The notes under the pieces: model-generated
Told to the model about the DNA's origin: nothing
Seen by the model: the letters and a program-made list of their open reading frames with translations, nothing else
Database searches by the model: none
Assembly (NCBI RefSeq): GCF_001713475.1
Contig: NZ_CP016499.1
Coordinates: 1,798,001-1,862,000, forward strand
Direction of reading: 5' to 3'
Length of the DNA stretch: 64,000 nucleotides
From: Agrobacterium sp. RAC06
GTDB taxonomy: Bacteria > Pseudomonadota > Alphaproteobacteria > Rhizobiales > Rhizobiaceae
Part shown: positions 26,726 through 36,005 of the stretch, one piece after another
Position numbering within the stretch: the first letter of the stretch is position 1
Layout of the letters: each line of letters starts with the position of its first letter
Program-made: the position numbers and the translations under genes

Positions 26726-28762
26726 TTACCTCTTGCCCTTGGGGGCGCCCGTGCGGGGACCGGAGGGCTTGCCACCCGGGCCGCCGGAGCGTGGGCCACC
26801 TGCAGGGCGTCCGCCCGGCTTGCCGCCGAAGCTTTTGCCGCCACCAGGCTTGCCGCCAAATGACTTGCCAGCAGGTTTGCCAGCCGGCTTGCCGAAGGAC
26901 TTGCCAGCGGGCCGATCACCAAAGGGACGATCGCCCGCAGGTCTCGCGCCGCGCGGCTTGTCACTAAAAGGCCTGTCGCCGGCCGGACGCTCGCCCCGGG
27001 GGCGATCATCACGGGGACGGTCATCACGCGGTCTGGCGTCACGAGGGCGGTCATCACGGGCGCGGTCTGGCGTGAACCGTTCCGTACGCGGACGATCCGG
27101 TTTGTCGCCGAAAGGTTTGCGAGGACCACGATCGCCAAAATCCTTGCGAGGTCCGCGGTCGCCGAAGTCCTTGCGCGGACCTCGATCTGCACCCTCGCGA
27201 CGTGGACCGCCGGGCGCGCCTTCGCGGCGAGGGCCGCGGTCTTCGCCTTCACGACGCGGTGCGCGCTCGGCGCGATCGCCGAAATCGCGCTTGGGGCCGC
27301 GATCCGCCCCCTCACGACGAGGTGCACGATCATCACCGTCGCGGCGGGGCGCACGCGCGCCAAAACCACCGGGCTTTGCACCACGATCACCACCGCGACC
27401 GCCGGGCTTCTGATCCGGGCCGTCGGCGCGGATCCAATCGCCCTCCTCGTCCCGGGCGCGGGTAATCTGAACGGTGGACGTCGGACGATCGTCGAAGCGT
27501 TCGGCAGGCTTTGCGCCGCGCGGATCGGGCTTGCGACGGGCAGCCGCTGCTGCCGCCTTCTCGCCGAGCGGACGTGCGCCAGGCGCCATCCAGACATTGG
27601 CGGTGCGGCCCTTGGTGTTGCCTGCCGGGCGCTTCGGCTTGTCGGAGAACTTGTCGCCTGTTTTCGCAGCCTCGTCGCGGCGGGTGTCGAGGCGTCCGAG
27701 TACCTTCTCGCGGCGGTCGCCCTTGTCGGACCAGTCTTTCGGCGCGCGCTTCTTTTCGGCCGGACGCTCGTCGCGGCCCCAGTCGGGCTTCGCTTCGCGC
27801 GCAGGCTTTCTAGCAGGAGCTTCTTCCTCGTCCGTCTCAACGCCGTGGGCATAGATCGGAGCGTCGAAATTGGCCTTGGATTCCTCGATCAGGCGCGGGC
27901 CCAGCTGGTCGCGCAACATGCGGCCGCGGACTTCGAGCACCTTGCCTTCCGGGAGGTCGCCAAGCTGGAACGGGCCATAGGAGATGCGGATCAGGCGGTT
28001 GACCTCGAGACCGAGTGCGCCGAGCACGTTCTTGATCTCGCGGTTCTTGCCTTCGCGCAGACCCATGGTGATCCAGACATTGTGGCCCTGCTTCCGGTCA
28101 AGCGTGGCATCGATCGCGCCGTAGAGCACGCCGTCGACGGCGATGCCTTCCTTCAGCGCATCCAATGCCGGCTGGTCGACCTCACCATAGGCGCGCACGC
28201 GGTAACGGCGCAGCCAGCCGGTGGTCGGAAGTTCGAGCACGCGGGCAAGGCCCCCGTCATTGGTCAGAAGCAGCAGGCCCTCTGTGTTGATATCGAGGCG
28301 GCCGATCGACATGACGCGCGGCAGCTCTTCCGGCAGGTTCTCGAACACTGTCGGGCGGCCTTCCGGATCGGAATTGGTGGTCACCAGGCCGGCTGGCTTG
28401 TGATAGAGCCAGAGGCGCGTGCGCTCGATGCCGCGGATCGGCTGGCCATCGACCTCGATCGTGTCGGCAAGCGTCGCGTTGTGGACCGGGGTCTCCAGCA
28501 CCTTGCCGTTCACGGAAACGCGGCCTTCCATGATCATGCGCTCAATATCACGGCGCGACGCGACGCCGGCGCGGGCGAGCAGCTTGGAAATGCGTTCGGG
28601 TTTCATCGTCTCTTCGCCGGCGGGCGCATCGGCGCGCGGCGCGCGGGCGGGCTTGTCTGCGGCGGCTGCGGACGGCTTGGCGGACGGTTTTCTGGTTTGC
28701 GGCTTGCCGCTGCGGTCGGAGGACTGTGCCCCCGGACGCCTGGACTTGTCTTTGAATGTCAT
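26726..28762 (-). CDS. rluB: RluB/RsuA-type 23S rRNA pseudouridine synthase with long charged C-terminal tail
   Basis: 678-aa protein. A basic N-terminal extension (1-52) is followed by an S4 RNA-binding domain (about 54-105, RISKLLARAGVASRRDIERMI) and the RsuA/RluB catalytic domain (about 110-290), with the catalytic Asp157 in GRLDINTEGLLLLTNDGG. RluB modifies U2605 of 23S rRNA in E. coli. The last 380 residues or so are disordered, rich in Arg, Asp, Gly and Pro, with repeats such as GPRKDFGDR and RPRDDR and ending in Gly/Lys-rich FGGKPGG repeats. E. coli RluB is about 290 residues, so more than half of this protein is extra. The ATG at 28762 is used; the frame is open upstream across the divergent tadA. 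Confidence 0.9.
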   Translation of the reverse strand: MTFKDKSRRPGAQSSDRSGKPQTRKPSAKPSAAAADKPARAPRADAPAGEETMKPERISKLLARAGVASRRDIERMIMEGRVSVNGKVLETPVHNATLADTIEVDGQPIRGIERTRLWLYHKPAGLVTTNSDPEGRPTVFENLPEELPRVMSIGRLDINTEGLLLLTNDGGLARVLELPTTGWLRRYRVRAYGEVDQPALDALKEGIAVDGVLYGAIDATLDRKQGHNVWITMGLREGKNREIKNVLGALGLEVNRLIRISYGPFQLGDLPEGKVLEVRGRMLRDQLGPRLIEESKANFDAPIYAHGVETDEEEAPARKPAREAKPDWGRDERPAEKKRAPKDWSDKGDRREKVLGRLDTRRDEAAKTGDKFSDKPKRPAGNTKGRTANVWMAPGARPLGEKAAAAAARRKPDPRGAKPAERFDDRPTSTVQITRARDEEGDWIRADGPDQKPGGRGGDRGAKPGGFGARAPRRDGDDRAPRREGADRGPKRDFGDRAERAPRREGEDRGPRREGAPGGPRREGADRGPRKDFGDRGPRKDFGDRGPRKPFGDKPDRPRTERFTPDRARDDRPRDARPRDDRPRDDRPRGERPAGDRPFSDKPRGARPAGDRPFGDRPAGKSFGKPAGKPAGKSFGGKPGGGKSFGGKPGGRPAGGPRSGGPGGKPSGPRTGAPKGKR

Positions 28763-28831
28763 TTGTTGTTTGCCTGTGGTTTGGGCTGTCGTATCAGGTC
28801 GCGCGGCTCTGGTTAAGTGGAAAGTTCGTGC

Positions 28832-29284
28832 ATGGGGAAGACAAACGGCTTCATGGAGGCGGCCTTCGAGGAGGCGCGTGCGGCCGGCGCGCGCGGCGAG
28901 GTTCCAATCGGCGCCGTGGTGGTGCGCGACGGCGAGATCCTCGGGCGGGCGGGCAATGAGTCCCGGGCGCTCAGCGACGTGACCGCCCACGCGGAAATCC
29001 TCGCCATTCGCCGCGCGGCAGCAGCTGTCGGAGACGAGCGTCTCATCGATGCCGATCTCTATGTTACGCTCGAGCCCTGCACGATGTGTGCGGCCGCGAT
29101 CTCCTTCGCTCGAATTCGCCGTCTCTACTATGCTGCGCAGGATATCAAGGGCGGCGGGGTCGAGAACGGCGTGCGCTTCTACCAGCAGCCGACATGCCAC
29201 CATATTCCGGAGGTCTATTCCGGCATTCGCGAAAGCGAGGCCGCGGACCTGTTGCGGAACTTCTTTCAGGAAAGAAGGGATTGA
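28832..29284 (+). CDS. tadA: tRNA-specific adenosine deaminase
   Basis: 150-aa zinc deaminase that converts A34 to inosine in tRNA-Arg(ACG). The zinc site is H53-A-E55 in TAHAEI and P-C83-TM-C86. The catalytic glutamate and the following C-terminal region match TadA. The ATG at 28832 (MGKTNGFMEAA) has GGAAAG upstream; an ATG five codons earlier is possible. It is divergent from the pseudouridine synthase gene, with 69 bp between starts. Its stop overlaps the next start by one base (TGATG). Confidence 0.95.
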   Translation: MGKTNGFMEAAFEEARAAGARGEVPIGAVVVRDGEILGRAGNESRALSDVTAHAEILAIRRAAAAVGDERLIDADLYVTLEPCTMCAAAISFARIRRLYYAAQDIKGGGVENGVRFYQQPTCHHIPEVYSGIRESEAADLLRNFFQERRD

Positions 29285-29604
29285 TGATCTATGTCCTGCT
29301 TCCCGTGTCGATTGCGGCCATGGCTGGTATCGCGATCTGGGCCTATCGCAACGTCGCTCCCGATGCCGAGCGGCTGCCGATGCAGTGGTCTTTACGCGGC
29401 GAGATCAACTGGCGGGCGCCGCGCCTGATTGCGATCGCGGTAACCCCGCTGCTGATGCTGGCACTGATCGTCGCGATTTTCATCTTCTCGCGCCATGATC
29501 ATGCCGAGCGGAACATGGCACTCCTGTGGATCTCCGTTCTGGGGCCGGCGCTTCAGGCCTTGCACATGGCATTGGTGGCGCGGACGGCCGAGAACGGGGA
29601 GTGA
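29284..29604 (+). CDS. Small membrane protein, DUF1648-like
   Basis: 106-aa protein with about three hydrophobic segments (roughly 2-22, 47-70, 78-98). Between the first two lies LPMQWSLRGEINWRAPR, which resembles the DUF1648 motif seen in SdpI-type membrane proteins. The function is unknown. Its ATG overlaps the tadA stop (TGATG), so translation is probably coupled. It ends 7 bp before the convergent GNAT gene. Confidence 0.72.
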   Translation: MIYVLLPVSIAAMAGIAIWAYRNVAPDAERLPMQWSLRGEINWRAPRLIAIAVTPLLMLALIVAIFIFSRHDHAERNMALLWISVLGPALQALHMALVARTAENGE

Positions 29605-29611
29605 GCCAACC

Positions 29612-30094
29612 TCACTCGGCGCCGGCAAAGGCTTTCAGCTTGTCGCCGGCCAGGCGGTAGCGGATCCATTCGTTCTGCGGCTCGGCACCGACAGCGTCGT
29701 AGACGCGAATGGCAGGTTCGTTCCAGTCGAGCACGCTCCATTCGAAGCGGCCGCAGCCTTTCGCCACCGCAACCTTTGCCAAATACCGGAGCAGAAGCTT
29801 GCCGGCGCCTGATCCGCGGTGATCGGGCGAAACATAGAGATCCTCAAGATAGAGGCCGTTTTTCGCCTGCCAGGTGGAATAGCTGTAGAACCAGACGGCA
29901 AAACCCGCCGGGCTTCCATCATGCTCCAGAATCACCGCTTCGGTGACCGAGCCCTCGCCGAAGATCGAGGCGCGGATCGTTTCCTCCGTCGCCTCCACCT
30001 CGTGCCCCGCCTTTTCATAGACGGCAAGTTCGGTGATGAAGCCGAGAATGATCGCGGCATCGTCTGGAGTTGCTGGACGGATGGTAAAGGACAT
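29612..30094 (-). CDS. GNAT family N-acetyltransferase
   Basis: 160-aa acetyltransferase. The acetyl-CoA loop is HRGSGAGKLLLRYL at about 101-114, preceded by the beta strand GLYLEDLYVSPD. The N-terminus IRPATPDDAAIILGFI and the WNEPAIRVYDAVGA segment resemble diamine (spermidine-type) acetyltransferases, but the substrate is not certain. The ATG at 30094 has GAGGT in front. It lies downstream of the lipoprotein gene on the same strand, after a terminator. Confidence 0.9.
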   Translation of the reverse strand: MSFTIRPATPDDAAIILGFITELAVYEKAGHEVEATEETIRASIFGEGSVTEAVILEHDGSPAGFAVWFYSYSTWQAKNGLYLEDLYVSPDHRGSGAGKLLLRYLAKVAVAKGCGRFEWSVLDWNEPAIRVYDAVGAEPQNEWIRYRLAGDKLKAFAGAE

Positions 30095-30109
30095 GGGTCT
30101 ACCTCAAGC

Positions 30110-30138
30110 AAAAGGGCAGGTCGTTTCCGCCCTGCCCT
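30110..30138 (-). terminator. Rho-independent terminator of the lipoprotein gene
   Basis: On the minus strand AGGGCAGG and CCTGCCCT form a perfect 8-bp stem around a 10-nt loop, followed by TTTTG. It lies 25 bp after the stop of the lipoprotein gene. Confidence 0.75.
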
Positions 30139-30162
30139 GAAATTCACGATGTCGGAGAAAAC

Positions 30163-30795
30163 TTACTGGAAGGGCATCCACCAGGAGCTGCCCTGACGCG
30201 CTGCCTTGGCTTCGGCCTTGCGGCGCTTTTCCTTCTTCAGTTCCGGCTCGCCCAGATCGCTCAGAGCCACGTCCTGGGTCTGACGATATTCGGTCGGCGG
30301 ATCGGAGAGAAGACGACGCTGGTCGATATAGGCGCCCTTCTGCAGCGCGCGCGCATCACGGAAGGCCTGCCATTTCTGGGTCTCGGTCATCGTGCCGGCC
30401 GTGCCGTAACCGGCAAGCAACGGCGAGCGATAACGCGGGTTGTCGGCATTGGCGTCGGCCTCGGCAACGAGACGTTCGCGGGCCTCTTCCGGCGATTCAA
30501 CCCATTCAGGATTATTCTCGCGGCTGGCAACCGACTGCTGCGGCGCGACGAGCCCGGCCGTCTGCGCACCACCCGGCGGCAGCACGAGATCCGGACGCGG
30601 ATTGTACTTGGTGCCCTTGTTGGCAGGCTCGCGCGGCGCGAGCGACACGGCCGAGCCGACGTCGTCCACCAGCTGCTCCATCGCCGTCTTGTCGGTGCCA
30701 TAGGTCGGGCTGCCGACGCAGCCGGACAAGCCTGCCGTGACGCCGAAGAGGCCAACCAGACCGAGGCCAACTCTGAACAGATATGCCGAATTCAT
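30163..30795 (-). CDS. Conserved lipoprotein of unknown function
   Basis: 210-aa exported protein. A signal peptide with lipobox LSGC places the lipidated Cys at about residue 26. The rest is hydrophilic, Pro/Ala-rich and without a recognised domain. The end is strongly basic (KKEKRRKAEAKAARQ, then WWMPF). It is 147 bp downstream of ileS on the same strand and followed by a terminator. Rhizobial genomes usually annotate it as a hypothetical protein at the ileS locus; I cannot assign a role. Confidence 0.82.
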   Translation of the reverse strand: MNSAYLFRVGLGLVGLFGVTAGLSGCVGSPTYGTDKTAMEQLVDDVGSAVSLAPREPANKGTKYNPRPDLVLPPGGAQTAGLVAPQQSVASRENNPEWVESPEEARERLVAEADANADNPRYRSPLLAGYGTAGTMTETQKWQAFRDARALQKGAYIDQRRLLSDPPTEYRQTQDVALSDLGEPELKKEKRRKAEAKAARQGSSWWMPFQ

Positions 30796-30942
30796 GAATG
30801 CCTACCAGCCTCGCCGCAGTTTCATCAGTCATGCCGAATGCTAGCGACCAGCCCTGCCGGTCGATTTCGGCCAATTTCAGGCAGTTTTACCGGATGACCC
30901 GCAAAAGCGCAAATCATCCGGTCACATTTCCTCAACCTGCCC

Positions 30943-33849
30943 TTACCCGGCCGTCTGAGCGAGTTCGCGCAGCGCCTGAGCATCACGGGCCGAGACGTCA
31001 GGATAGTCAGGATCGGAACCGACATCCCTAGTGATCTTCCAGGAGCGGGCGCACTTGGTGCCTTCGGCCAGCTTCGGCTCAACAGCGACCTTGGTGCCAT
31101 CGTCCAGACGGAAGGCTTGATCAGGGCCTTCACCCGAGACAACCTGGATATCCGAGGTGATGCAGATCTCGGCGAAGTCGAGACCGTCGAGCGCCTTCAG
31201 GAGCTCGGCATCCGCCACATGGACGACCGGGGCTGCTTCCAGCGAGGAGCCGATGCGCTTTTCCTTGCGCTCGATTTCCAGGGCACCAGTGACGGCACGA
31301 CGGACGGCGCGAACGCCCTTCCACTTTTCGGCAACCGCCTCGTTCGACCAGTCGGACGGAACCGTCGGGAACTGTTCGAGATGCACGGACTCAGCCTTCG
31401 GGTCACGCGACAGCCAGGCCTCTTCCGTCGTGAACGGCATCATCGGGGCAAACCACAGGACCAGGCAGTCGAAGAGCTTGCGGATGACGAAGAGGGAAGA
31501 CCGGCGCTTGAGGCTCGACGGAGCGTCGCAATAGAGCGTGTCCTTGCGGATGTCGAAGTAGAAGGCCGAGAGCTCGACATTGGCGAAGTCGCTGAGAGCG
31601 CGGACGATGCGCTTGAAATCGAACTCGTCGTAACCCTTGCGGACGATCTGATCCAACTCGGAGAGCCGATGCAGCATCAGCTTTTCGAGTTCCGGCAGAT
31701 CGGCATAGGCGATCTCGTCGCCATGGTCATGGGCAAGCGTGCCGAGCATCCAGCGGATGGTGTTGCGGATCTTGCGGTAGCTGTCGATGTTCGTCTGGAT
31801 GATCGTCTTGCCGAGACGCTGATCTTCCCAATAGTCGGTGTTCATCACCCATAGGCGCAGGATATCGGCGCCGGATTCCTTCATCACATCCTGCGGCGTC
31901 ACGGTGTTGCCGAGCGACTTCGACATCTTGCGGCCGTCTTCCGCCATCGTAAACCCGTGGGTGACGACAGCATTGTAGGGCGCGCGGCCACGGGTGGCGC
32001 AGCTTTCGAGCAGCGACGAATGGAACCAGCCGCGATGCTGGTCGGAGCCTTCGAGATAGACGTCGGCCGGCCATTTCAGGTCCGGGCGATCTTCCAGCGT
32101 GAAGGTATGCGTCGAGCCTGAATCGAACCAGACGTCGAGGATGTCGGTCACCATCTGCCACTTGTCGCCATCATGCTCGTTTCCAAGGAAGCGTTCCTTG
32201 GCACCTTCGGCGAACCAGGCGTCGGCACCTTCGACTTCAAAGGCTTCGAGGATGCGGGCGTTGACCTTCTCATCCTGCAGCACATTGCCTTCGGCATCGG
32301 CGAAGACGCAGATCGGCACGCCCCATGCTCTTTGACGAGAAAGAACCCAGTCCGGGCGCTGCTCGATCATGGCGCGGAGACGGTTCTGGCCACCAGCGGG
32401 GACAAAACGGGTCTGGTCGATAGCGTTAAGTGCGCGGGTGCGCAGCGTCGTGCCGTCGGCAAGGTCCTTGTCCATGTAGACGAACCACTGCGGCGTGTTG
32501 CGGAAGATGACCGGCTTCTTGGAGCGCCAGGAATGCGGGTATTCGTGCTTGATGCGGCCACGGGCAAAGAGGTTGTTCGCCTTGATAAGAGCGTCCATGA
32601 CGCGCTTGTTGGCATCGCCCTTCTTGCCGTTGTCGTCGAGCACGCGGGCAGCACCACCTTCGGCCGAGGGGCCGAAACCGGGGGCGTCTTCGGTGTAGAA
32701 GCCGGCGTCATCGACCGGGAACGGGATCTTGGTGTCGATGCCGCGGGCTTCAAGGGCACGCACATTGGCCATCCAGGCTTCAAAGTCTTCGCGACCGTGC
32801 GAGGGCGCCGTGTGGACGAAACCTGTACCGGCATCGTCGGTGACGTGGTCGCCGTCGAGCATAGGGACGGCGAAGGTGTAGCCCAAATCGGCCAGCGGGT
32901 GGGCGCAGGTGATCGCGCCGAGTTCAGCACCGGTCACGTCGCGGACGAGCTTGAACGTCACCTTGGCCTTGGTGGCTGCGTCTTCGGCAAGGCGCTTGGC
33001 GAAGATCAGCTTCTCGCCCGGCTGCGGGCCGAAGTCATTGGTGGCTTCCGTGATCTCGTAGAGACCGTATTCGATCTTCGAGGAGTAGGAGATCGCGCGG
33101 TTGCCCGGGATGGTCCAGGGCGTGGTGGTCCAGATGACGACGGAGGCGGATTTCAGCTCGTCAGCGCCTTCAACCACCGGGAACTTCACCCAGATCGTAT
33201 CACTCTCGACTTCGGCATATTCCACTTCGGCTTCGGCCAGCGCCGTGCGCTCGACGACCGACCACATGATCGGCTTGGAGCCGCGATAGAGCTGGCCGGA
33301 CATGGCGATTTTCAAGAGTTCGCCGGCGATGCGGGCTTCCGAGTGGAAAGCCATGGTCGTGTAGGGATTGTCGAAATCACCCTCGATGCCGAGGCGGCGG
33401 AACTCGTCCGACTGCTTGTCGATCCAGCCTTGCGCAAACTCACGGCATTCCTGGCGGAATTCGTTGACCGGGACCTCGTTCTTGTCCTTGCCCTTTTCGC
33501 GATACTTTTCCTCGATCTTCCACTCGATCGGCAGGCCGTGGCAGTCCCAGCCGGGCACGTAGTTCGAGTCGAAGCCGCGCATCTGGAACGAGCGGGTGAT
33601 GACGTCCTTCAGCACCTTGTTCAGCGCATGGCCGATATGGATGTTGCCGTTGGCGTAAGGAGGGCCGTCATGCAGGACGAATTTCTCGCGGCCGGCGGCC
33701 GAGGCGCGCAGGCGCTTGTAGAGACCCATCTCTTTCCACTTCGCCGCCATTTCCGGCTCCTTCTGGGGAAGGCCGGCGCGCATCGGGAATTCGGTTTCGG
33801 GCAGATAGAGGGTCTTGGAGTAGTCGGGTTTTTCTGGGGTATCGGTCAT
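30943..33849 (-). CDS. ileS: Isoleucyl-tRNA synthetase
   Basis: 968-aa class I synthetase. Signatures are [15 protein letters not shown] near residue 60 (HIGH), the editing domain with the T-rich [13 protein letters not shown], and [11 protein letters not shown] near 625 (KMSKS). The C-terminal zinc knuckle of bacterial IleS, normally C-x2-C twice, reads K-C-A-R-S-W and later V-S-A-R-D-A here, so three of the four cysteines are missing. This fits what I recall of Rhizobiales IleS. The ATG at 33849 is the canonical start. Confidence 0.97.
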   Translation of the reverse strand: MTDTPEKPDYSKTLYLPETEFPMRAGLPQKEPEMAAKWKEMGLYKRLRASAAGREKFVLHDGPPYANGNIHIGHALNKVLKDVITRSFQMRGFDSNYVPGWDCHGLPIEWKIEEKYREKGKDKNEVPVNEFRQECREFAQGWIDKQSDEFRRLGIEGDFDNPYTTMAFHSEARIAGELLKIAMSGQLYRGSKPIMWSVVERTALAEAEVEYAEVESDTIWVKFPVVEGADELKSASVVIWTTTPWTIPGNRAISYSSKIEYGLYEITEATNDFGPQPGEKLIFAKRLAEDAATKAKVTFKLVRDVTGAELGAITCAHPLADLGYTFAVPMLDGDHVTDDAGTGFVHTAPSHGREDFEAWMANVRALEARGIDTKIPFPVDDAGFYTEDAPGFGPSAEGGAARVLDDNGKKGDANKRVMDALIKANNLFARGRIKHEYPHSWRSKKPVIFRNTPQWFVYMDKDLADGTTLRTRALNAIDQTRFVPAGGQNRLRAMIEQRPDWVLSRQRAWGVPICVFADAEGNVLQDEKVNARILEAFEVEGADAWFAEGAKERFLGNEHDGDKWQMVTDILDVWFDSGSTHTFTLEDRPDLKWPADVYLEGSDQHRGWFHSSLLESCATRGRAPYNAVVTHGFTMAEDGRKMSKSLGNTVTPQDVMKESGADILRLWVMNTDYWEDQRLGKTIIQTNIDSYRKIRNTIRWMLGTLAHDHGDEIAYADLPELEKLMLHRLSELDQIVRKGYDEFDFKRIVRALSDFANVELSAFYFDIRKDTLYCDAPSSLKRRSSLFVIRKLFDCLVLWFAPMMPFTTEEAWLSRDPKAESVHLEQFPTVPSDWSNEAVAEKWKGVRAVRRAVTGALEIERKEKRIGSSLEAAPVVHVADAELLKALDGLDFAEICITSDIQVVSGEGPDQAFRLDDGTKVAVEPKLAEGTKCARSWKITRDVGSDPDYPDVSARDAQALRELAQTAG

Positions 33850-34166
33850 GGATCAGCCATCGGATGGGGCGACCTCAAGCGGTCGCGGAATTATGTCATG
33901 GATTGGCGGCAAGCGGGCGCTAAGGCTTTCAGACCCAACGCCAAAAACCCGGACCTTCCCGCAGCTCTTCAAGCCGCCGGGAGGGCCGGGCCAATAATTC
34001 GAATGATCCGGGCCGCCGAAAGATACGTCATGGCCGCGTTCTTTAGGGGTTTTTCGCGTTAAAAGGAAGGGGCAAGATGGGCGAGATGGACAGGTCGACG
34101 GGACATGCCTAGACTGTGTTCATCACCCCATGTCAGCGGGCCACACAGGATCAGGGCGGAGATGGC
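33850..34166. other. Intergenic region upstream of ileS and the toxin-antitoxin pair
   Basis: 317 bp with divergent promoters expected for ileS (minus) and the antitoxin-toxin pair (plus). I see no T-box leader, no clear hairpin and no small gene. GGAG ahead of the antitoxin ATG at 34167 is the only clear signal. Confidence 0.4.
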
Positions 34167-34451
34167 ATGACACGCAAAGCGCAGCTCCAGGTCCACCTAG
34201 ACGCCAAGCTCGCCGATGATTTTGCTGCTGCGGTCACCACCGCACAGACGTCGGAAAGCGAAGTTCTGCGGGAAATGGTGCAGGATTATGTCGAACGGCA
34301 GAAGGTCGACAGCAACTATCGTCAATTTTTGGAGGCCAAGGTTGCGCGTGGTCGCGACGAAGTGGCAGCAGGAGAGGTCGTCGCGGCGGACGATGCCGAG
34401 CGGATGTTTGCGGAGCGCAGGGACCTGGCTCTCAAAGCGAGCCGCTCATGA
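34167..34451 (+). CDS. Antitoxin of a ParE/RelE-type toxin-antitoxin pair
   Basis: 94-aa protein. The N-terminal half (QLQVHLDAKLADDFAAAVTTA, then SESEVLREMVQDYVE) looks like a ribbon-helix-helix DNA-binding domain. The C-terminal half is charged and helical, as expected for toxin neutralisation. The ATG at 34167 follows GGAG. Its stop overlaps the toxin start by 4 bp (ATGA). It should repress its own operon and bind the toxin. Confidence 0.85.
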   Translation: MTRKAQLQVHLDAKLADDFAAAVTTAQTSESEVLREMVQDYVERQKVDSNYRQFLEAKVARGRDEVAAGEVVAADDAERMFAERRDLALKASRS

Positions 34452-34735
34452 TCGTTCGATGGACGCGCCAGGCCATTCGTGACCGCGCTTCCATCTTCGA
34501 CTACCTCGTGGCGAAGAATCCGCTGGCCGCACTGTCCATCGACCACAGCTTCGAACAGGCTGCCATCCAGCTTGGCCAATTTCCCCATGCCGGCAAAATC
34601 GGCCTGATCCCTGGCACCCGCGAACTTCTGCCGCATCCCAGCTATCGTCTCATTTATGAGGTGACTAACGGCCAGCTGGCCATCCTCGCGATCGTCCATA
34701 CCTCACGGCAATGGCCACCAACTGGCCGCGACTGA
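34448..34735 (+). CDS. RelE/ParE-family toxin
   Basis: 95-aa toxin fold. The start VRWTRQAIRDRASIFDYL, the middle GLIPGTRELLPHPSYRLIYEV and the end ILAIVHTSRQWPP are typical of the ParE group, whose members poison gyrase. RelE-group toxins cleave mRNA, and residues alone do not settle which applies. It overlaps the antitoxin gene by 4 bp, the usual arrangement. The frame is intact, so the module is probably functional. It converges with a BrnA-like antitoxin gene. Confidence 0.88.
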   Translation: MIVRWTRQAIRDRASIFDYLVAKNPLAALSIDHSFEQAAIQLGQFPHAGKIGLIPGTRELLPHPSYRLIYEVTNGQLAILAIVHTSRQWPPTGRD

Positions 34736-34750
34736 CGCAAACCGCCGCTT

Positions 34751-34990
34751 TTACTCGCTGCCGTCTGCCTCGATGACCGCACGCAAGGCATCGTTGATGC
34801 GGTCCTGCCAGCCGGGGCCGTCCTTCTGGAAATGGGCGAGCACTGCGCTGTCGAGCTTGATCGAGACGAGTTCTTTGACGTCCGGTGCCGAGCGGCGCTC
34901 GACCACCGGGGCTGCCGGCTTTTTCACGGGTTTGAACAGGGCCTCGGCCGCATCCTTCGGGTTCACGGGTCTGCGCGGCGTCATGGCCAT
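34751..34990 (-). CDS. BrnA-like antitoxin family protein (no partner toxin nearby)
   Basis: 79-aa basic protein. The C-terminal part VSIKLDSAVLAHFQKDGPGWQDRINDALRAVIE has the ribbon-helix-helix pattern of BrnA antitoxins, preceded by a Pro/Lys-rich N-terminus. A BrnT toxin gene would normally lie just upstream; none is present here. It therefore looks like an orphan DNA-binding antitoxin or a derived regulator. It ends 15 bp from the convergent ParE-type toxin gene. Confidence 0.72.
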   Translation of the reverse strand: MAMTPRRPVNPKDAAEALFKPVKKPAAPVVERRSAPDVKELVSIKLDSAVLAHFQKDGPGWQDRINDALRAVIEADGSE

Positions 34991-35091
34991 AGGGTGCCTT
35001 TCGGGCTGTCTGAAGTGATTTGCTGGGCCGCACTAGGCTTTAATGTGTGCCAGGCGTCAAGCCGTAATGGCCGACTTGCCGTCCGGCCCTC

Positions 35092-35538
35092 TCAGCCCGA
35101 ACGTCCGACCGCATCGGCAAAAAAATCTGCCCTGGCAAGCCTTCGGGCGATCAGAATGCCGACGAGCAGGGCGGCCACGAAGATGGCGGCCGAGGCGTGG
35201 CCGAGGCCGAGTGCGGGGATCGAGGCGCCGGGGCAAAAGCCGGCAATGCCCCAGCCAATGCCGAAGACGGCCGAGCCGCCGATCAGCCGCGCATCGATCG
35301 CCTTTGCCTTGGGCAGGCGAAAGCTCTGGTCGAAGAGCGGCTTCTCGCGCATCCGGAACAGGATCGCATAGCCGGGGGCGGCAACAGAGAGAGCACCGGC
35401 CATGACGAAGGCGAGGCTCGGGTCGAAGCTGCCAGCGAAGTCGAAGAAGTTCAGCACCTTGGCGGGGTTCGCCATGCCGGAAAGGGCGATGCCCGTTCCG
35501 AAGAGGGCACCGATGAGGAAGACCAGGAGCAAACGCAT
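35092..35538 (-). CDS. YeeE/YedE-type sulfur transport protein, second half (DUF6691)
   Basis: 148-aa membrane protein with about four helices. It starts MRLLLVFLIGALFGTGIALSG and contains NPAKVLNFFDFAG, DPSLAFVMAGAL and GIAGFCPGASIPALG, with the conserved cysteine of this transporter class. YedE/TsuA proteins take up thiosulfate or related sulfur species through cysteine relay. Here the transporter is split into two half-size genes, a common arrangement. Its ATG at 35538 overlaps the stop of the first half (TGATG). Confidence 0.88.
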   Translation of the reverse strand: MRLLLVFLIGALFGTGIALSGMANPAKVLNFFDFAGSFDPSLAFVMAGALSVAAPGYAILFRMREKPLFDQSFRLPKAKAIDARLIGGSAVFGIGWGIAGFCPGASIPALGLGHASAAIFVAALLVGILIARRLARADFFADAVGRSG

Positions 35539-35966
35539 CAGATCGCGCCTCCAAAGACGTGGCGGATGACGAAGACGGTGAGCACGGCGAATGCCATGAA
35601 GGTGGCGGTTGCTGCAATCGAGCGACGCGACAGGCGCGCCATGCCGCAAATGCCGTGGCCCGAGGTGCAGCCGGAGCCGAAGGTGACGCCGATGCCAGCA
35701 ATCAGGCCGCCGATCACGAGAGCCGTGGTCGAAACCGGAACCGAATACTCGACCTCGTAACCGCCGAGCGTCAGGGCAAGCGGCGCAAGAATTGCCCCGG
35801 CGAGGAAGGCGGCCTTCCACGACCAGTCGGAACCGAGCGGCGGCAGGATGCCGCCAATGATGGCGGTCATGCCGGCAATCCGGCCCCAAGTGAGCATCAA
35901 GAGGAGCGCCGAGAGGCCGATCAGCAGACCACCGGCAAAGGACATCAGGGGGGTGAATTCGGTCAA
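35538..35966 (-). CDS. YeeE/YedE-type sulfur transport protein, first half
   Basis: 142-aa membrane protein of the YeeE/YedE family. It has hydrophobic helices from residue 8 onward, and TFGSGCTSGHGICGMARLS carries the two conserved cysteines. I start it at the TTG at 35966 (T-E-F-T-P-L-M-S-F-A-G-G) because GGAG lies 6 nt upstream and this matches family starts. An ATG at 36002 would add 12 residues but lacks a ribosome binding site. It pairs with the downstream half by a one-base overlap. A persulfide dioxygenase or BigR-type repressor, often next to such pairs, is not in the window. Confidence 0.87.
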   Translation of the reverse strand: MTEFTPLMSFAGGLLIGLSALLLMLTWGRIAGMTAIIGGILPPLGSDWSWKAAFLAGAILAPLALTLGGYEVEYSVPVSTTALVIGGLIAGIGVTFGSGCTSGHGICGMARLSRRSIAATATFMAFAVLTVFVIRHVFGGAI

Positions 35967-36005
35967 GATAAACTCCGGAATTGCCGTTTCGAGACGGGGC
36001 ATTAA

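Noticed and set aside
26382..27413. 343-codon plus-strand frame with Pro/Gly/Arg repeats
   Set aside because: It mirrors the repetitive tail of the pseudouridine synthase gene and part of rsmD; the repeats come from the real gene on the other strand.
32173..34062. 629-codon plus-strand frame opposite ileS
   Set aside because: The minus strand encodes complete isoleucyl-tRNA synthetase with HIGH and KMSKS motifs; the plus-strand frame is its shadow.
33850..34166. T-box or other riboswitch upstream of ileS
   Set aside because: No conserved T-box core, specifier hairpin or terminator/antiterminator pair could be seen; T-boxes are not expected in this group.
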